Positions 1-11,290 of a DNA stretch of 64,000 nt are shown here, in pieces. Source of the stretch: Coenobita brevimanus (Eukaryota > Arthropoda > Malacostraca > Decapoda > Coenobitidae); contig CM064655.1 in the NCBI GenBank assembly GCA_032717465.1, forward strand, positions 19,582,335 through 19,646,334, given 5' to 3'. Under the pieces are notes generated by a model, which did no database searches, was not told the origin of the DNA, and saw nothing but the letters and a program-made list of their open reading frames with translations. The translations under genes and the position numbers were made by a program. Numbering within the stretch: position 1 is the stretch's first letter; every line of letters starts with the position of its first letter.

Positions 1-536
<536 letters not shown>

Positions 537-537
537 G

Positions 538-1365
<828 letters not shown>

Positions 1366-1586
1366 CGTAGCCTCCACTTATTTTAATCTGTTAGGTAAGA
1401 AATTACTAGTTTTTTATTTGTATTCTGAGGTGTCCGTGAATTCCCTGTAAAACGAATCATGGTGGCTTCTTTGTGTGTGTATGTTATGAAAAGTTAGTTT
1501 TCTTGTGAGCTTTACCTTACCCCTTGTGGTGATTAATTAAGAGTTAAGAGTGCTCCTCGATAATGTACCCCAAAAGAATATATGTA

Positions 1587-1588
<2 letters not shown>

Positions 1589-1621
<33 letters not shown>
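1589..1621. repeat. (CT)n microsatellite
   Basis: Sixteen CT units just upstream of the AT tract that is the insertion target of the LTR element. Confidence 0.95.
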
Positions 1622-1624
<3 letters not shown>

Positions 1625-1638
1625 GTTATATATATATA

Positions 1639-2429
1639 TATTACGGAACAGAGAAAGATAATGTACTCTTTAAGTGAGAATACTAAAAATCACTACTGTC
1701 CCGTAAAGTTCCAGGTTCAAAACAAAAGAGTTAGGTAAAATTACAAGTTAAAGTTTAATGCTCAAACTAACAACAAAACATTCAGGGCTCATAAGGATAA
1801 TGTAATGGCAAAAAACAGGTTAAATATATGGTTAACTGCAATAGCCTCTATTAACACGAAATTAGCAAGAGTAAATTTATCTACGTCAGCCCTGATAAAA
1901 TGAAAATACACTGGGTAATGCTCAGTTAATGCAAGATAAATTATTACAGATACAAAATATTATTAATGATGACTGACAAAGAACCCTTACACAAATTACA
2001 AAAACCTAACTAGGCCTAAGAATTAACCTTATGCTACACAGTACAAGAAAAAATGCAACAACACTTATACTCAAATTACACAGCTGCTAGATGGTTGGAG
2101 ACTTCCTGAGAAACTCACAATAATAATAACTGTACAGGGGAGGACAGAGATGTGAACAAAATGAGGAGTAGATCTAAGTGGCAATGATGCAGAGACTGAG
2201 CTCATTATATAGGGGCCAGCAGAGCTTGATACAACTTGTAAGAAGGACGCGCAAATGAAGCCATGGGGACAAAGAGCTGAAAATCCTGCTCTGAACAACA
2301 GAAAGGACGACTTACTCTACTATAACGGTAGAAGGGGGGAACTGAGGCAGAACACGCTCGTGATCAAACATGCAGCATACTGTGCGTTAAAATTACACAA
2401 AGGATGATGAAATCATAGGCTATGTAACA
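1639..2429 (-). repeat. 3' LTR of the Gmr1-like element
   Basis: It pairs base for base with 6321-7111. Its outer edge reads TATTAC where the other LTR has TGTTAC, so the second base is one of about six substitutions. The inner edge ends in GTAACA at 2429. Confidence 0.92.
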
Positions 2430-3479
2430 CCTCCCCACAAAGAAAAAAGAAATTTACAAAGGAAATTTCTTATTACTCTAAAGCAATCTGTATATGGCAT
2501 TACAGAACATGCAAAAGTCTTTCCTAGTGTTACAAAACATGAGATCTCTCTAGCACGTTCAGTCATAGGTACTTGCCAGTATCCCTTTAACAAATCAAAC
2601 TTACTTATGTACCTAGCCTTTCCGATCTTGTCTATGCAATTTTCCACACGAGGGAGAGGGTAAGTGTCTGTTTTAGTTATCTGATTAACAAGTCTGTAGT
2701 CAATGCAAAGCCGCTGTGACCCACCTGGCTTAGGGACTAGAGTGACAGGAGAACTCCACTCTCTCTGACAGGGCTCAATCATCTTGTGGTCCAACAGGTA
2801 GCCAAGCTCCTTCTGGATGAGAGGAACTTTCACTGGGTTCACACGGTAAGGAGGCAGTTTAATTGGCTTTGCGTCTCCAACATCGACATCATGCATCAAC
2901 TCAGTGGTTCTTCCTGGAGTGGCACGGAACACTTGCGGGTACTCCTGCAGTAATGCCGAAAACTCCTGCCTTTCCTCGGGAGGTAGATGAGAAAGCTTAG
3001 TCTGGAGATCATTCATGATATCAGGATTCTTCCCCAAACTATCACTCAGGCTCATACTGCATGGGAGAGCTTCACTTGCAGACTCGGGTTGAACAGCTAC
3101 AGTGCAGACTGGATTATTTTCGTCCCGCCTGTGATATAACTTTAACATGTTGATGTGACATAGTTGCTTGTTCTTTCTACGATCTGGTGTGGCGATGACA
3201 TAGTTGACATCACTGAGTTTCTTCTCCACGAAATAAGGACCACTAAACTTGGCTTGAAGAGGTTGCCCATGCACTGGTAGCAGAATCAAAACCTGATCTC
3301 CTGGCTGAAAGTGGCGTAACCTGGACTTCTCATCATACCAAGTCTTCATTTTCTCCTGAGCAGCTCCTAAATTCTCTCTTGCCAGCTGTAAAGCAGTGGA
3401 CAGCCGTTCTTTGAACTTCATCACATACTCCAGCAGTTTGACGTCATCTTCCTCCAACAGCCAGCATTCCTTGAGTAAC
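2420..3479 (-). pseudogene. Integrase C-terminus plus truncated reverse transcriptase of the Gmr1-like retrotransposon
   Basis: The open frame runs 3457-2420. Its first third is the GPY/F-type C-terminal integrase domain (KFSGPYFVEKKLSDVNYVI). A linker follows, then the N-terminal fingers of a Gypsy RT: WSSPVTLVPKPGG, LCIDYRLVN, YISKFDLLKGYWQVP. Just after the VMPY block similarity to RT ends and the frame reads about 25 unrelated residues into the purine tract and LTR. The YxDD active site, thumb and RNase H are therefore deleted. The gene is one frame away from the upstream integrase core. Loss of RT makes this copy non-autonomous. Confidence 0.83.
2430..2441 (-). other. Polypurine tract of the Gmr1-like element
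   Basis: The minus strand reads TTTGTGGGGAGG and abuts the 3' LTR start TGTTAC, the expected place for the plus-strand primer of reverse transcription. Confidence 0.65.
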
Positions 3480-4271
3480 TTAAGGGGGTCCTCTTACTTC
3501 ATGGCCAAACAGTAGTTCAAAAGGTGAGAAGCCCAGTGATTCATTTGGAGATTCTCTTGCGGCAAACACAACGAATGGAAGACCTTTATCCCAGTCTTTC
3601 TGATGTTCCAAACAGTATTTCTTGAGCATCGATTTGAGTGTTTGATGATATCTCTCCAACGCTCCTTGGGTCTGGGGATGGTAAGCTGAAGACGTGATCT
3701 GGGTGATGCCCAACTCTTTCAGAGACTGCTTGAAAACATTTGACATGAAATTACTTCCCCGGTCTGACTGTACCTCCTTGGGCAGACCAAACTTTGTGAA
3801 GAACCCTAGCATTTCCTTAACCACGTTCTTTGCTGAGATATTTCTAAGTGGAATGGCTTCAGGATAACGAGTAGCCATATCAATCAGGGTCAACACATAA
3901 GAAAATCCTGAAGAAGTCTTAGGAAGAGGGCCCACAATATCCACCAACACACGGGTGAATGGCGCCTCAAAAGGAGGAATGGGAACTAGAGGTGCAACCT
4001 TTTCGGTCTGATTACACTTCCCCACAGCTTGACAAGTGTGACAAGACTTACAATACCAGGAAACATCCCTGAAGATACCTGGCCAGTAGAAGTGTTTCAA
4101 AATGCGTGCCACAGTCTTCCTCACTCCAAGGTGTCCTGCCAAACTGGAATCATGAGCCACTCTAATGAATTCCTGCCTACAAACACGAGGGATGACAACT
4201 TGATGTACAACCTCCCATTCACAGTCGGCTGATCCTGTTGGGGGTCTCCACTTCCTCATAAGTACTCCTGA
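3480..4271 (-). pseudogene. Integrase (zinc-binding and catalytic core) of the Gmr1-like retrotransposon
   Basis: The integrase inserts the cDNA into the genome. The H-x6-H and C-x2-C zinc-binding motif lies at the start (HDSSLAGH ... CKSCHTC). The catalytic core has Asp in LVDIVGPLP, Asp in QSDRGSNF and Glu in GALERYH, the last two in the canonical D-x35-E spacing. It continues the gag-protease frame after the TAG at 4272. An open frame with its own Met runs from 4259. Near 3483-3487 a run of C appears to hold a one-base shift, since the downstream half continues in another frame. All catalytic residues are present, so the damage is limited to the reading frame. Confidence 0.85.
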
Positions 4272-6266
4272 CTATATAGAATAACAAGTAGAAGCACCAG
4301 CTGACTCTTCCTCACTGCAAGCAGAGTTAGCTAGACCTTTCAACTCAGGGTCAGCAACCTGCAACTCAACCAACTCTTGACGAGACAAATTATCAACACT
4401 ACGGGATACTGCCTCATCCGGTGAGTGGTCCAAATTAGCAAGAAAAGTGTCAGCTAGGATAACATCATCATCATCATCATTATCCTCTAAGTCACCAGTA
4501 ACTTTAGACTTAGCCCTAGTGACAGCACATGCAGAGAACACATCAGGGATATCACAATCCTGGGTCGCAGTCATTGGTTCACTAGACAACTGAGGAGCTG
4601 GACACACTTGACTTCCACCAATATCATTTCCAAGTAAGAAAGTTACACCTGACATTGGGAGTGTCTCAACCAACCCAACCATAACGGAACCATTAACAAA
4701 ACCAGACTCTAAATTCACTCTGCACAGAGGGACAGAGAAGTAATTATTCCCTACACCTTGTAAGATTACAGTTTCATCAGAGGAATTAACATTAGAGCCT
4801 AGAACACTGGTCAGCATAAGGGATTGGCAAGCACCTGTATCACGATATATTTTAACTGACTTCCTGTCATTACTGTCCAGAGGACTGACAAAACCATCAA
4901 ACAGGAAATTAGCACAAGAACTCTTGAAAGTGTCACCCACGTTACTGCTCAAAGGAGGAGCTTCATCACGAGAATTTAAGTTACCCCTCAAAGCAGGTTC
5001 AGTTAACTCAGTTAAAGAATTCTGGGAACTCTCAAGAGTGGACACTAGACCAATTGACTGAATATTTAAAGACTCCTTTTTGTTCACATCACGCTGTCTC
5101 CTGAAACATCTCTCCGTAGTATGACCAAGCTTACTACAATAAGTACATTTACTTTTCCGAAATCTAGAGGTGAAGCTGGTATTTACTTCCTGAGAAACAT
5201 CATCTTTATTCTCTTTTCTGTTACCTGTACTCTGAGTAGAGGCAACGTACTTACTCTCAGCTTTCCCTTTTTCTTTAGAATATCTCTTGTGAGTGAGAAC
5301 ATACTCATCAGCTAAAACTGCAGCATCAGACAAATTATCTATTCTTCTCTCATGAAGATATAGGCTTACATCTTTATAAATACACCTTTTGAAGTCCTCC
5401 AGCAAAATCATCTGCTTAAATTTGTCAAAATCAGAATCCACATTCTTAGAATTTAACCACTGCTCTAACAGATCTTCTTTGATTTTTGCATACTCAACAT
5501 GGGATTGCTTATCTTGCTTATAGGTTGTCCTAAATTTTACTCTATAAGCTTCAGGAACAAGCTCATAGGCCTTAAGAATCAAGCTCTTAACTACATCATA
5601 ATTATCAGATTGATCCTGAGGCAAAGATGCATAAGTTACTTGAGCTTTACCGGTGAGAACAGTTTGAAGGAGTACTGGCCAATACTTTTTGGGCCAATTA
5701 AAACCTGTAGCTACCCTCTCAAACAACTGAAAATACTTTGTTAAATCAGATTCATTAAAAGGAGGGACAAGTTTAACATTTTTAGCCACATCAAAATCAT
5801 CAGAGCTAGATGATCCAGTTCCACATTGTTTCATGCGATACTCATGGTCTGCCTGAATTCTAGCAAATTCAACTTGTGCCTCAACCTCCTTAGAACGGGC
5901 CTGAAATTCAGCCTCCTTAACACAAGCCTCCTTAGCCTGAGACTCAGCCTCCTTAGCACGTGCTTGAAATTCAGCTTCCTTCACACGAGCCTCCTGCAGG
6001 GCTAGCTGTAACTTAGCTAATTCAATCTGCGTTTGCTCATTTGGAGGAGTTACATTAAACAAGCTTTCATTAATCATGTCAACAATTTGATCTTTAGAAT
6101 GATGAGAGCGAACGGCAATTTCCAATTGTTGAGCAACGAGCTTAAGTTCATTCTTTGTTCTGTATTCTACATCCAACACTGTTTGCACATTTGACAAAAA
6201 ATCTTTGGCTTCATCAAGTGTAGTAATAGTAGACATCATGAGTAAGTAACAGTCACAAAATATCAA
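4272..6266 (-). CDS. Gag-protease polyprotein of the Gmr1-like retrotransposon
   Basis: This 664-codon frame encodes capsid/nucleocapsid and aspartic protease functions. Residues about 83-146 are a charged repeat rich in KEAEFQAR-like units, probably a coiled coil. The central part, beginning near LVPPFNESDLTKYFQLFERVA, resembles the capsid region of animal Gypsy elements. A CCHC zinc knuckle (CTYCSKLGHTTERC) lies near residues 372-386, and an Asp-Thr-Gly-Ala protease motif near residue 475. The frame opens at 6266, but adjacent Met codons at residues 10 and 11 (6239 and 6236) are the more likely start. It closes with TAG at 4272, and the integrase follows in the same frame, so that stop is either a mutation or a programmed boundary. 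The gag-protease frame itself looks intact. Confidence 0.85.
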   Translation of the reverse strand: MIFCDCYLLMMSTITTLDEAKDFLSNVQTVLDVEYRTKNELKLVAQQLEIAVRSHHSKDQIVDMINESLFNVTPPNEQTQIELAKLQLALQEARVKEAEFQARAKEAESQAKEACVKEAEFQARSKEVEAQVEFARIQADHEYRMKQCGTGSSSSDDFDVAKNVKLVPPFNESDLTKYFQLFERVATGFNWPKKYWPVLLQTVLTGKAQVTYASLPQDQSDNYDVVKSLILKAYELVPEAYRVKFRTTYKQDKQSHVEYAKIKEDLLEQWLNSKNVDSDFDKFKQMILLEDFKRCIYKDVSLYLHERRIDNLSDAAVLADEYVLTHKRYSKEKGKAESKYVASTQSTGNRKENKDDVSQEVNTSFTSRFRKSKCTYCSKLGHTTERCFRRQRDVNKKESLNIQSIGLVSTLESSQNSLTELTEPALRGNLNSRDEAPPLSSNVGDTFKSSCANFLFDGFVSPLDSNDRKSVKIYRDTGACQSLMLTSVLGSNVNSSDETVILQGVGNNYFSVPLCRVNLESGFVNGSVMVGLVETLPMSGVTFLLGNDIGGSQVCPAPQLSSEPMTATQDCDIPDVFSACAVTRAKSKVTGDLEDNDDDDDVILADTFLANLDHSPDEAVSRSVDNLSRQELVELQVADPELKGLANSACSEEESAGASTCYSI

Positions 6267-6296
6267 GCAATATCCTTATGATAATATCCTGAATAT

Positions 6297-6314
6297 CCTG
6301 ATATGAGGTCGCCA
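6297..6314 (-). other. Primer binding site of the Gmr1-like element
   Basis: Six bases inside the 5' LTR the minus strand reads TGGCGACCTCATATCAGG. This begins with TGG, the complement of a tRNA 3' CCA end. The matching tRNA was not identified. Confidence 0.6.
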
Positions 6315-6320
6315 AATTTA

Positions 6321-7111
6321 TGTTACGGAACAGAGAAAGATAATGTACACTTTAAGTGAGAATACTAAAAATCACTACTGTCCCGTAAAGTTCCAGGTTC
6401 AAAACAAAAGAGTTAGGTAAAATTACAAGTTAAAGTTTAATGCTCAAACTAACAACAAAACATTCAGGACTCATAAGGATAATGTAATGGCAAAAAACAG
6501 ATTAAATATATGGTTAACTGCAATAGCCTCTATTAACACGAAATTAGCAAGAGTAAATTTATCTACGTCAGCCCTGATAAAATGAAAATACACTGGGTAA
6601 TGCTCAGTTAATGCAAGATAAATTATTACAGATACAAAATATTATTAATGATGACTGACAAAGAACCCTTACACAAATTACAAAAACCTTACTAGGCCTA
6701 AGAATTAACCTTATGCTACACAGTACAAGAAAAAATGCAACAACACTTATACTCAAATTACACAGCTGCTAGATGGTTGGAGACTTCCTGAGAAACTCAC
6801 AATAATAATAACTGTACAGGGGAGGACAGAGATGTGAACAAAATGAGGAGTAGATCTAAGTGGCAATGATGCAGAGACTGAGCTCATTATATAGGGGCCA
6901 GCAGAGCTTGATACAACTTGTAAGAAGGACGCGCAAATGAAGCCATGGGGACAAAGAGCTGAAAATCCTGCTCTGAACAACAGAAAGGACGACTTACTCT
7001 ACTATAACGGTAGAAGGGGGGAACTGAGGCAGAACACGCTCGTGATCAAACATGCAGCATACTGTGCGTTAAAATTGCACAAAGGATGATGAAATCATAG
7101 GCTATGTAACA
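6321..7111 (-). repeat. 5' LTR of the Gmr1-like element
   Basis: It starts TGTTAC and ends GTAACA, a perfect 6-bp inverted terminus. It is the same length (791 bp) as the other LTR, with no indels between them. Being upstream on the minus strand, it should hold the promoter. A 75-codon open frame inside it (6753-6980) is repeated in the other LTR and resembles nothing I recognise. Confidence 0.93.
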
Positions 7112-7124
7112 ATATATATATATA

Positions 7125-7190
<66 letters not shown>

Positions 7191-7202
7191 TGTGTGTGTG
7201 TA
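7112..7202. repeat. (AT)n(GT)n microsatellite
   Basis: AT repeats directly after the LTR, ending in GT repeats at about 7190-7202. Together with the AT run at 1624-1638 this is the split insertion target. Confidence 0.93.
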
Positions 7203-8911
7203 GATTACTTATTTGCCTTCGTATACCTTGAATAATCTTGCCATCTTTCGTTCGTTCGTTTAAAGATTTCCTGCACATATAGTGCAGGCCAGGCCATACA
7301 TTAGCCGGTCAATGGGATATAGGCTGATTAAAAAAATAGTAAAGGGGAAGGACAGGACCTGGGGATTGCCCAGCACACACTTCCTGTCTCCTGGCTGGCT
7401 TTGTGGTGTGTGTGCCATCCTTCGTGCCCTGCGACCACTTTATACAGTATGTACTGCACAAAATGTGCCTTCCATCCTGGCGTCCTTGTGCCTACTGCCA
7501 GCTGCCTTTGTACCGTACCTTCTCTTTACCCGCCAGTCCACACAACCCTTTTCTCTGACCTTTCATCTGGGATGCCCGTTTTAGCCACGATTTTTCTCAC
7601 TCATAACCCTGCCTTGTCCTCCTTCCTCCCCCCTCTCTCTCTCTCTCTCTGTCCCCGAGAATGGTTGTCCTTTTTATGATAAAGTGACTGATTAAAAGGT
7701 AGATGATTTTTTTTTATACAACTAAGGCAAATCCTAGCTATAAAGGCTTCAAAATTATTTTCAGTAACCTTTTCACTGCTATTAGGACACCAAGGAATTT
7801 TATTTTGGGTATCTCCACATGTTTTTAGTCAGTCCAGAGAGGTGCCAGCAGTGAGGGGGTTACTGACACGTCCCGGTCCGCTCAGCCTCCTATGAACTGT
7901 ACTTTGTGTATATTAATGGTCCAGCGTTTTGTTAGTGCTTCTGTAACGGACGGTGTGAGGACACGCTATTATTTCTCTAACCCAGCTTTGCAGTTATCAC
8001 CACTACTGCACCTTCCTTCATCTCCACTCTCATCGCCATTCACGCAACCTTTATTTAATAACTTGACTCTAGTAGCAAGTGGTAGGTGGTGGCGACCATC
8101 ATCCACTCACCAGATGTAGTACTGCCAATTTTTTCGTAAGGTGACTCTACACTGAGTGACAAACCTAATGGTGATTTGTAATCCTGGGATCCATTTATAA
8201 CGCCGGGTGGTAATCATATAACCAAATAACGAGGTGGTGTAGAATCTACTATAGTATGCTGTTAACTAGTTGGAGCGACGCAAATGCGGCGTCCACCCAG
8301 GAATCAAACCTTTACACTCTTCCCGTAAGGGAATACCGGGTTACTACAGTGTTCGGTACGGTACTTTAGGGGCGATTTCATGTCGGTGGTTGGCGCGTCG
8401 GCTTGGCCAAACAGACCGGGGATATTCTAGTACTGCTACAGCTCTGATAACATATATCATATTCTGATATTACCACCCTAAAACAAATTTCGTTTATGTA
8501 TGGAGGGAGTTTAGGAACTGTAGGAATTAAATACAACCTTCATTAACCCCTTCACTGGTATAGCTCTGTCCTAAGTTGAATACAGTCGTCTGAAAGCAGC
8601 ATCCATAACATCCATATACTGCATACACACGTCATTGGAGTCAATGTGTTAATGTTATACAGTCTGATTTGAACGCGGATTAAAAACTGGTAATATCCAG
8701 TAGAATAATAAAGCGTGCCAGGCTGTTATCACAAGTGAACTGTCCAATGAGACCGCTGCATCATACTAAACACCTCCATTACGGCACTGACGCTGACAGT
8801 TCCAGTACATCCCTTTCATGGTCGCGTCTTAGCTTTAGTTCCAGCTGACACCAGACTATTTTAGCTGAGTGAGCCGTAAGAGACTGGGAGTGATAATATA
8901 GTTGGTTATTT

Positions 8912-8914
<3 letters not shown>
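7203..8914. other. Unassigned stretch
   Basis: No gene recognised. It holds a (TTCG)n run at about 7247-7261, a CT run at 7630-7651 and two degenerate copies of the palindromic family (near 7766-7872 and 8541-8654). The open frames at 7282-7584, 7892-8119 and 8270-8467 have no recognisable domain. Confidence 0.5.
8541..8654. repeat. Palindromic dispersed family, copy
   Basis: It begins TTAACCCCTTCACTGG, contains GTCCTAAGTTGAATACAGTC and ends near TGTGTTAATG. It is one degenerate member of the family described in the findings. Confidence 0.5.

Positions 8915-8967
<53 letters not shown>
8915..8967. repeat. (GT)n microsatellite
   Basis: About 26 GT units, followed after 24 unique bases by a CA array. 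The two are inverted complements. Confidence 0.97.
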
Positions 8968-8970
<3 letters not shown>

Positions 8971-8990
8971 CCTTCTGGACCTGAGTCTGA

Positions 8991-8991
<1 letters not shown>

Positions 8992-9083
<92 letters not shown>
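8992..9083. repeat. (CA)n microsatellite
   Basis: About 46 CA units abutting the truncated 5' end of the LINE. Confidence 0.97.
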
Positions 9084-9085
<2 letters not shown>

Positions 9086-10770
9086 AAGATAAAAATGGTA
9101 GATTACTAGTGGAGAAGGGAGAAAAAGTGAGCAGATGGAGAGAACACTTTAAGGAATTGTTGAACGTAGAGGATGGAAGTAATGCGAGTATAAGTGGCTG
9201 GGGAATGGCTTGGAGAAGGAGGGAGGTGAGAAGACAGGAAGAAATCAGTAGGATAGAAGTTGTGGAAGCAATGAAGAAACTTAAATCGGGGAAAGCCCCA
9301 GGAATTGATGGAGTGTGTGGTGAAATGCTGAAGCATGGGGGAGAGATAGTAGTGGAATGGATGTGGAAGATGTGCAGATTGGCCTGGGAGGAAGGTAGAG
9401 TCCCGGAGGATTGGAAGTCAGGTATAATTATTCCCTTGTACAAAGGAAAAGGGGAAAAAGAAGTGTGTGGTAATCATAGGGGCATTTGTCTTCTTAGTAT
9501 AATAGGAAAAGTGTATGGTAGGATACTTATAGACAGAGTTAGAGAAAGAACAGAGAAATTAGTTGGAGAAGAACAGGGAGGCTTTAGGAAGGGAAGAGGT
9601 TGTGTAGATCAGATATTCGTTCTTAGATCTTTAGTGGAAAAGTTGCTAGAGAAGGGAAAGAAGTTGTATGCGGCTTTCATGGATTTGGAGAAAGCACATG
9701 ACAGGGTGGATAGACAAGGATTGTGGAAAGTGTTAAGAATATATGGAGTAGATGGAAAGTTGTTGAATGCTGTGAAGAGTATGTACGATGGTGCGAAGGC
9801 TGCAGTGCGTGTGGATGGTGAACTAAGTAAATTTTTCTCTTTGAAAGTTGGTTTGAAACAGGGATGTGTCATGTCTCCATAGTTGTTCAATCTGTACATG
9901 GATGGGGTAATAAAAGAGGTGCAAGGTAGGGTAGTGGATGTTGGAGTGGCCCTGGTGAGAGAGGATAGTGTTTGGAAACTCCCTGTACTGTTGTTTGCAG
10001 ATGATACTGTGTTGTTGAGTGAAGACGAAGGGGAGCTGCAAGGCTTGGTGGATGAGTTTGAGAGAGTGTGTAAGAAACGGAATCTAAAGGTGAATGTAGG
10101 GAAGAGTAAAGTGATGGTCTTTGAGAGAGGTGAAGTTAGTGAATGTACAGCGAGGTTGGATGGTGAGGAATTGGAAAATGTGAGTACGTTTAAGTACTTG
10201 GGTAGTGTGATGAGTAATGATGGAGGTTTGGAGGATGAAGTGCTTGAAAGGGTACAACAGGGAAGAAAGGTTGCTGGTTCTTTGAAAGCAGTGATAAGAA
10301 ACAGGGAAGTGAGCATGGAAGTGAAAAAGTTACTACATGACAGTATTGTGATACCAACTCTAACATACGGAAGTGAAGCTTGGACATTGTTGGAAGGACA
10401 CAAGTCAAGAGTGAGAGCAGTGGAAATGAGTTATTTAAGAGGAGCCTGTGGAGTCACGTGGAGAGACAGGCTGACGAATGAGGATATAAAGGAGCGTTGT
10501 GGTGTGGATGTGGATGTGATAGGAAGCGTTATGAGGAACACACTGAGGTGGTTTGGCCATGTGAAGAGGATGGAGGGTGAAAGACTGACGAAGAGAGTGT
10601 ATGTGAGTGAGGTGGAGGGGGAAGAGGGAGGGGAGGCCGAGGATGAGATGGATGGATGGGGTGGAGAGGTATATGAGAGAGGGGGTGTGAGTTGGGAGCA
10701 GGGCAGTGAAATGGCGGGGCACAGGGCGACTTGGAGGCGATTTGTTTGTGGCCACCCCAAACGGGATTGA
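9084..10770 (+). pseudogene. LINE reverse transcriptase, one in-frame stop
   Basis: The enzyme copies LINE RNA at the target site. Visible blocks in order are the pre-RT linker (SGKAPGIDGV), WKSGIIIPLYKGKG, GFRKGRGCVDQIFVLR, AFMDLEKAHDRVDR, LKQGCVMSP, the catalytic FADD at 9994-10005, and a C-terminal domain with the LRWFGHVKRM motif typical of RTE and related LINEs. A single amber codon at 9880-9882, directly after QGCVMSP, splits an otherwise continuous frame. The endonuclease is missing through 5' truncation. The near-intact frame suggests a fairly recent copy. Clade assignment is by motif recall and could be a close relative of RTE. Confidence 0.82.
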
Positions 10771-10779
10771 GGCGTCTGG

Positions 10780-10781
<2 letters not shown>

Positions 10782-10867
<86 letters not shown>
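10782..10867. repeat. (AT)n microsatellite, tail of the LINE
   Basis: Forty-plus AT units beginning 12 bases after the LINE stop codon. Confidence 0.95.
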
Positions 10868-10871
<4 letters not shown>

Positions 10872-11102
10872 TTCTTCATACCAGTTTACTGCTGTGTTAA
10901 TTTCTTTACAATATCACGTAGTGTAACATATGTTCACAGGACACCACTAAAGTTCAGTTGTAAAATTCAGTAATCTCGTGGTGTTCTTGGTACAAACATG
11001 ATTTAGTTTAAAATGAGAGAGAAAAAAAAAGTACGTGCTTGCTGTCCAAAAGGAACTGAATCGTATTGGACACTCCTGTATGTTGAAGGAAGTTATTTGG
11101 GT

Positions 11103-11290
11103 TGTTCTGGTGCCAACATCTTTTTCCATATGAAGTTGTAGTATCATACATTTTACATAATAAGTTTTAAAGCTGTTTAATCATAATTAACAGTGTGTAA
11201 TGAAGTGTGAATGATGAACAACCAAATATCATTTCGCTGTTAGCTGTGGTATAGAAGAAGGTGGGTGGCAGACCACAAGTACCACCTTGT
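11103..11290 (+). repeat. 5' LTR remnant (first 188 bp)
   Basis: Identical over 188 bases to 12676-12863. It stops just before the TATA box seen in the 3' copy, so this remnant has lost the promoter core. Confidence 0.75.

Larger units (their letters stand above)
1639..7111 (-). mobile_element. LTR retrotransposon, Ty3/Gypsy superfamily, Gmr1-like gene order, internally deleted
   Basis: The two 791-bp LTRs differ at about six positions and flank a minus-strand internal region of gag, protease, integrase and a truncated reverse transcriptase. Integrase lies before RT; that order is known in Gmr1-type Gypsy elements, whereas most Gypsy elements have it last. The element sits in an AT tract, and both flanks read ATATA, which fits a 5-bp target duplication but cannot be proved in a simple repeat. 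LTR divergence below 1% points to a recent insertion. The RT palm core (YxDD) and RNase H are missing, so the copy cannot move by itself but keeps LTRs, a primer site and a purine tract, so it could in principle be mobilised by a relative. Confidence 0.9.
9084..10867 (+). mobile_element. 5'-truncated RTE-like LINE with an AT-repeat tail
   Basis: A non-LTR retrotransposon fragment. The coding part starts abruptly at the CA array, within the linker before RT, so the endonuclease domain is absent. It ends shortly after the C-terminal frame and is followed by a pure (AT)n tract. Short tandem repeats in place of poly(A) are usual for RTE-type LINEs. Both ends lie in simple repeats and no target duplication can be read. 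A second piece of the same family is at 15624-15980 on the other strand. Confidence 0.8.

Noticed and set aside
2071..2298. A 75-codon frame repeated at 6753-6980, considered as an accessory gene.
   Set aside because: Both copies are inside the LTRs and therefore identical by descent; no domain is recognisable.
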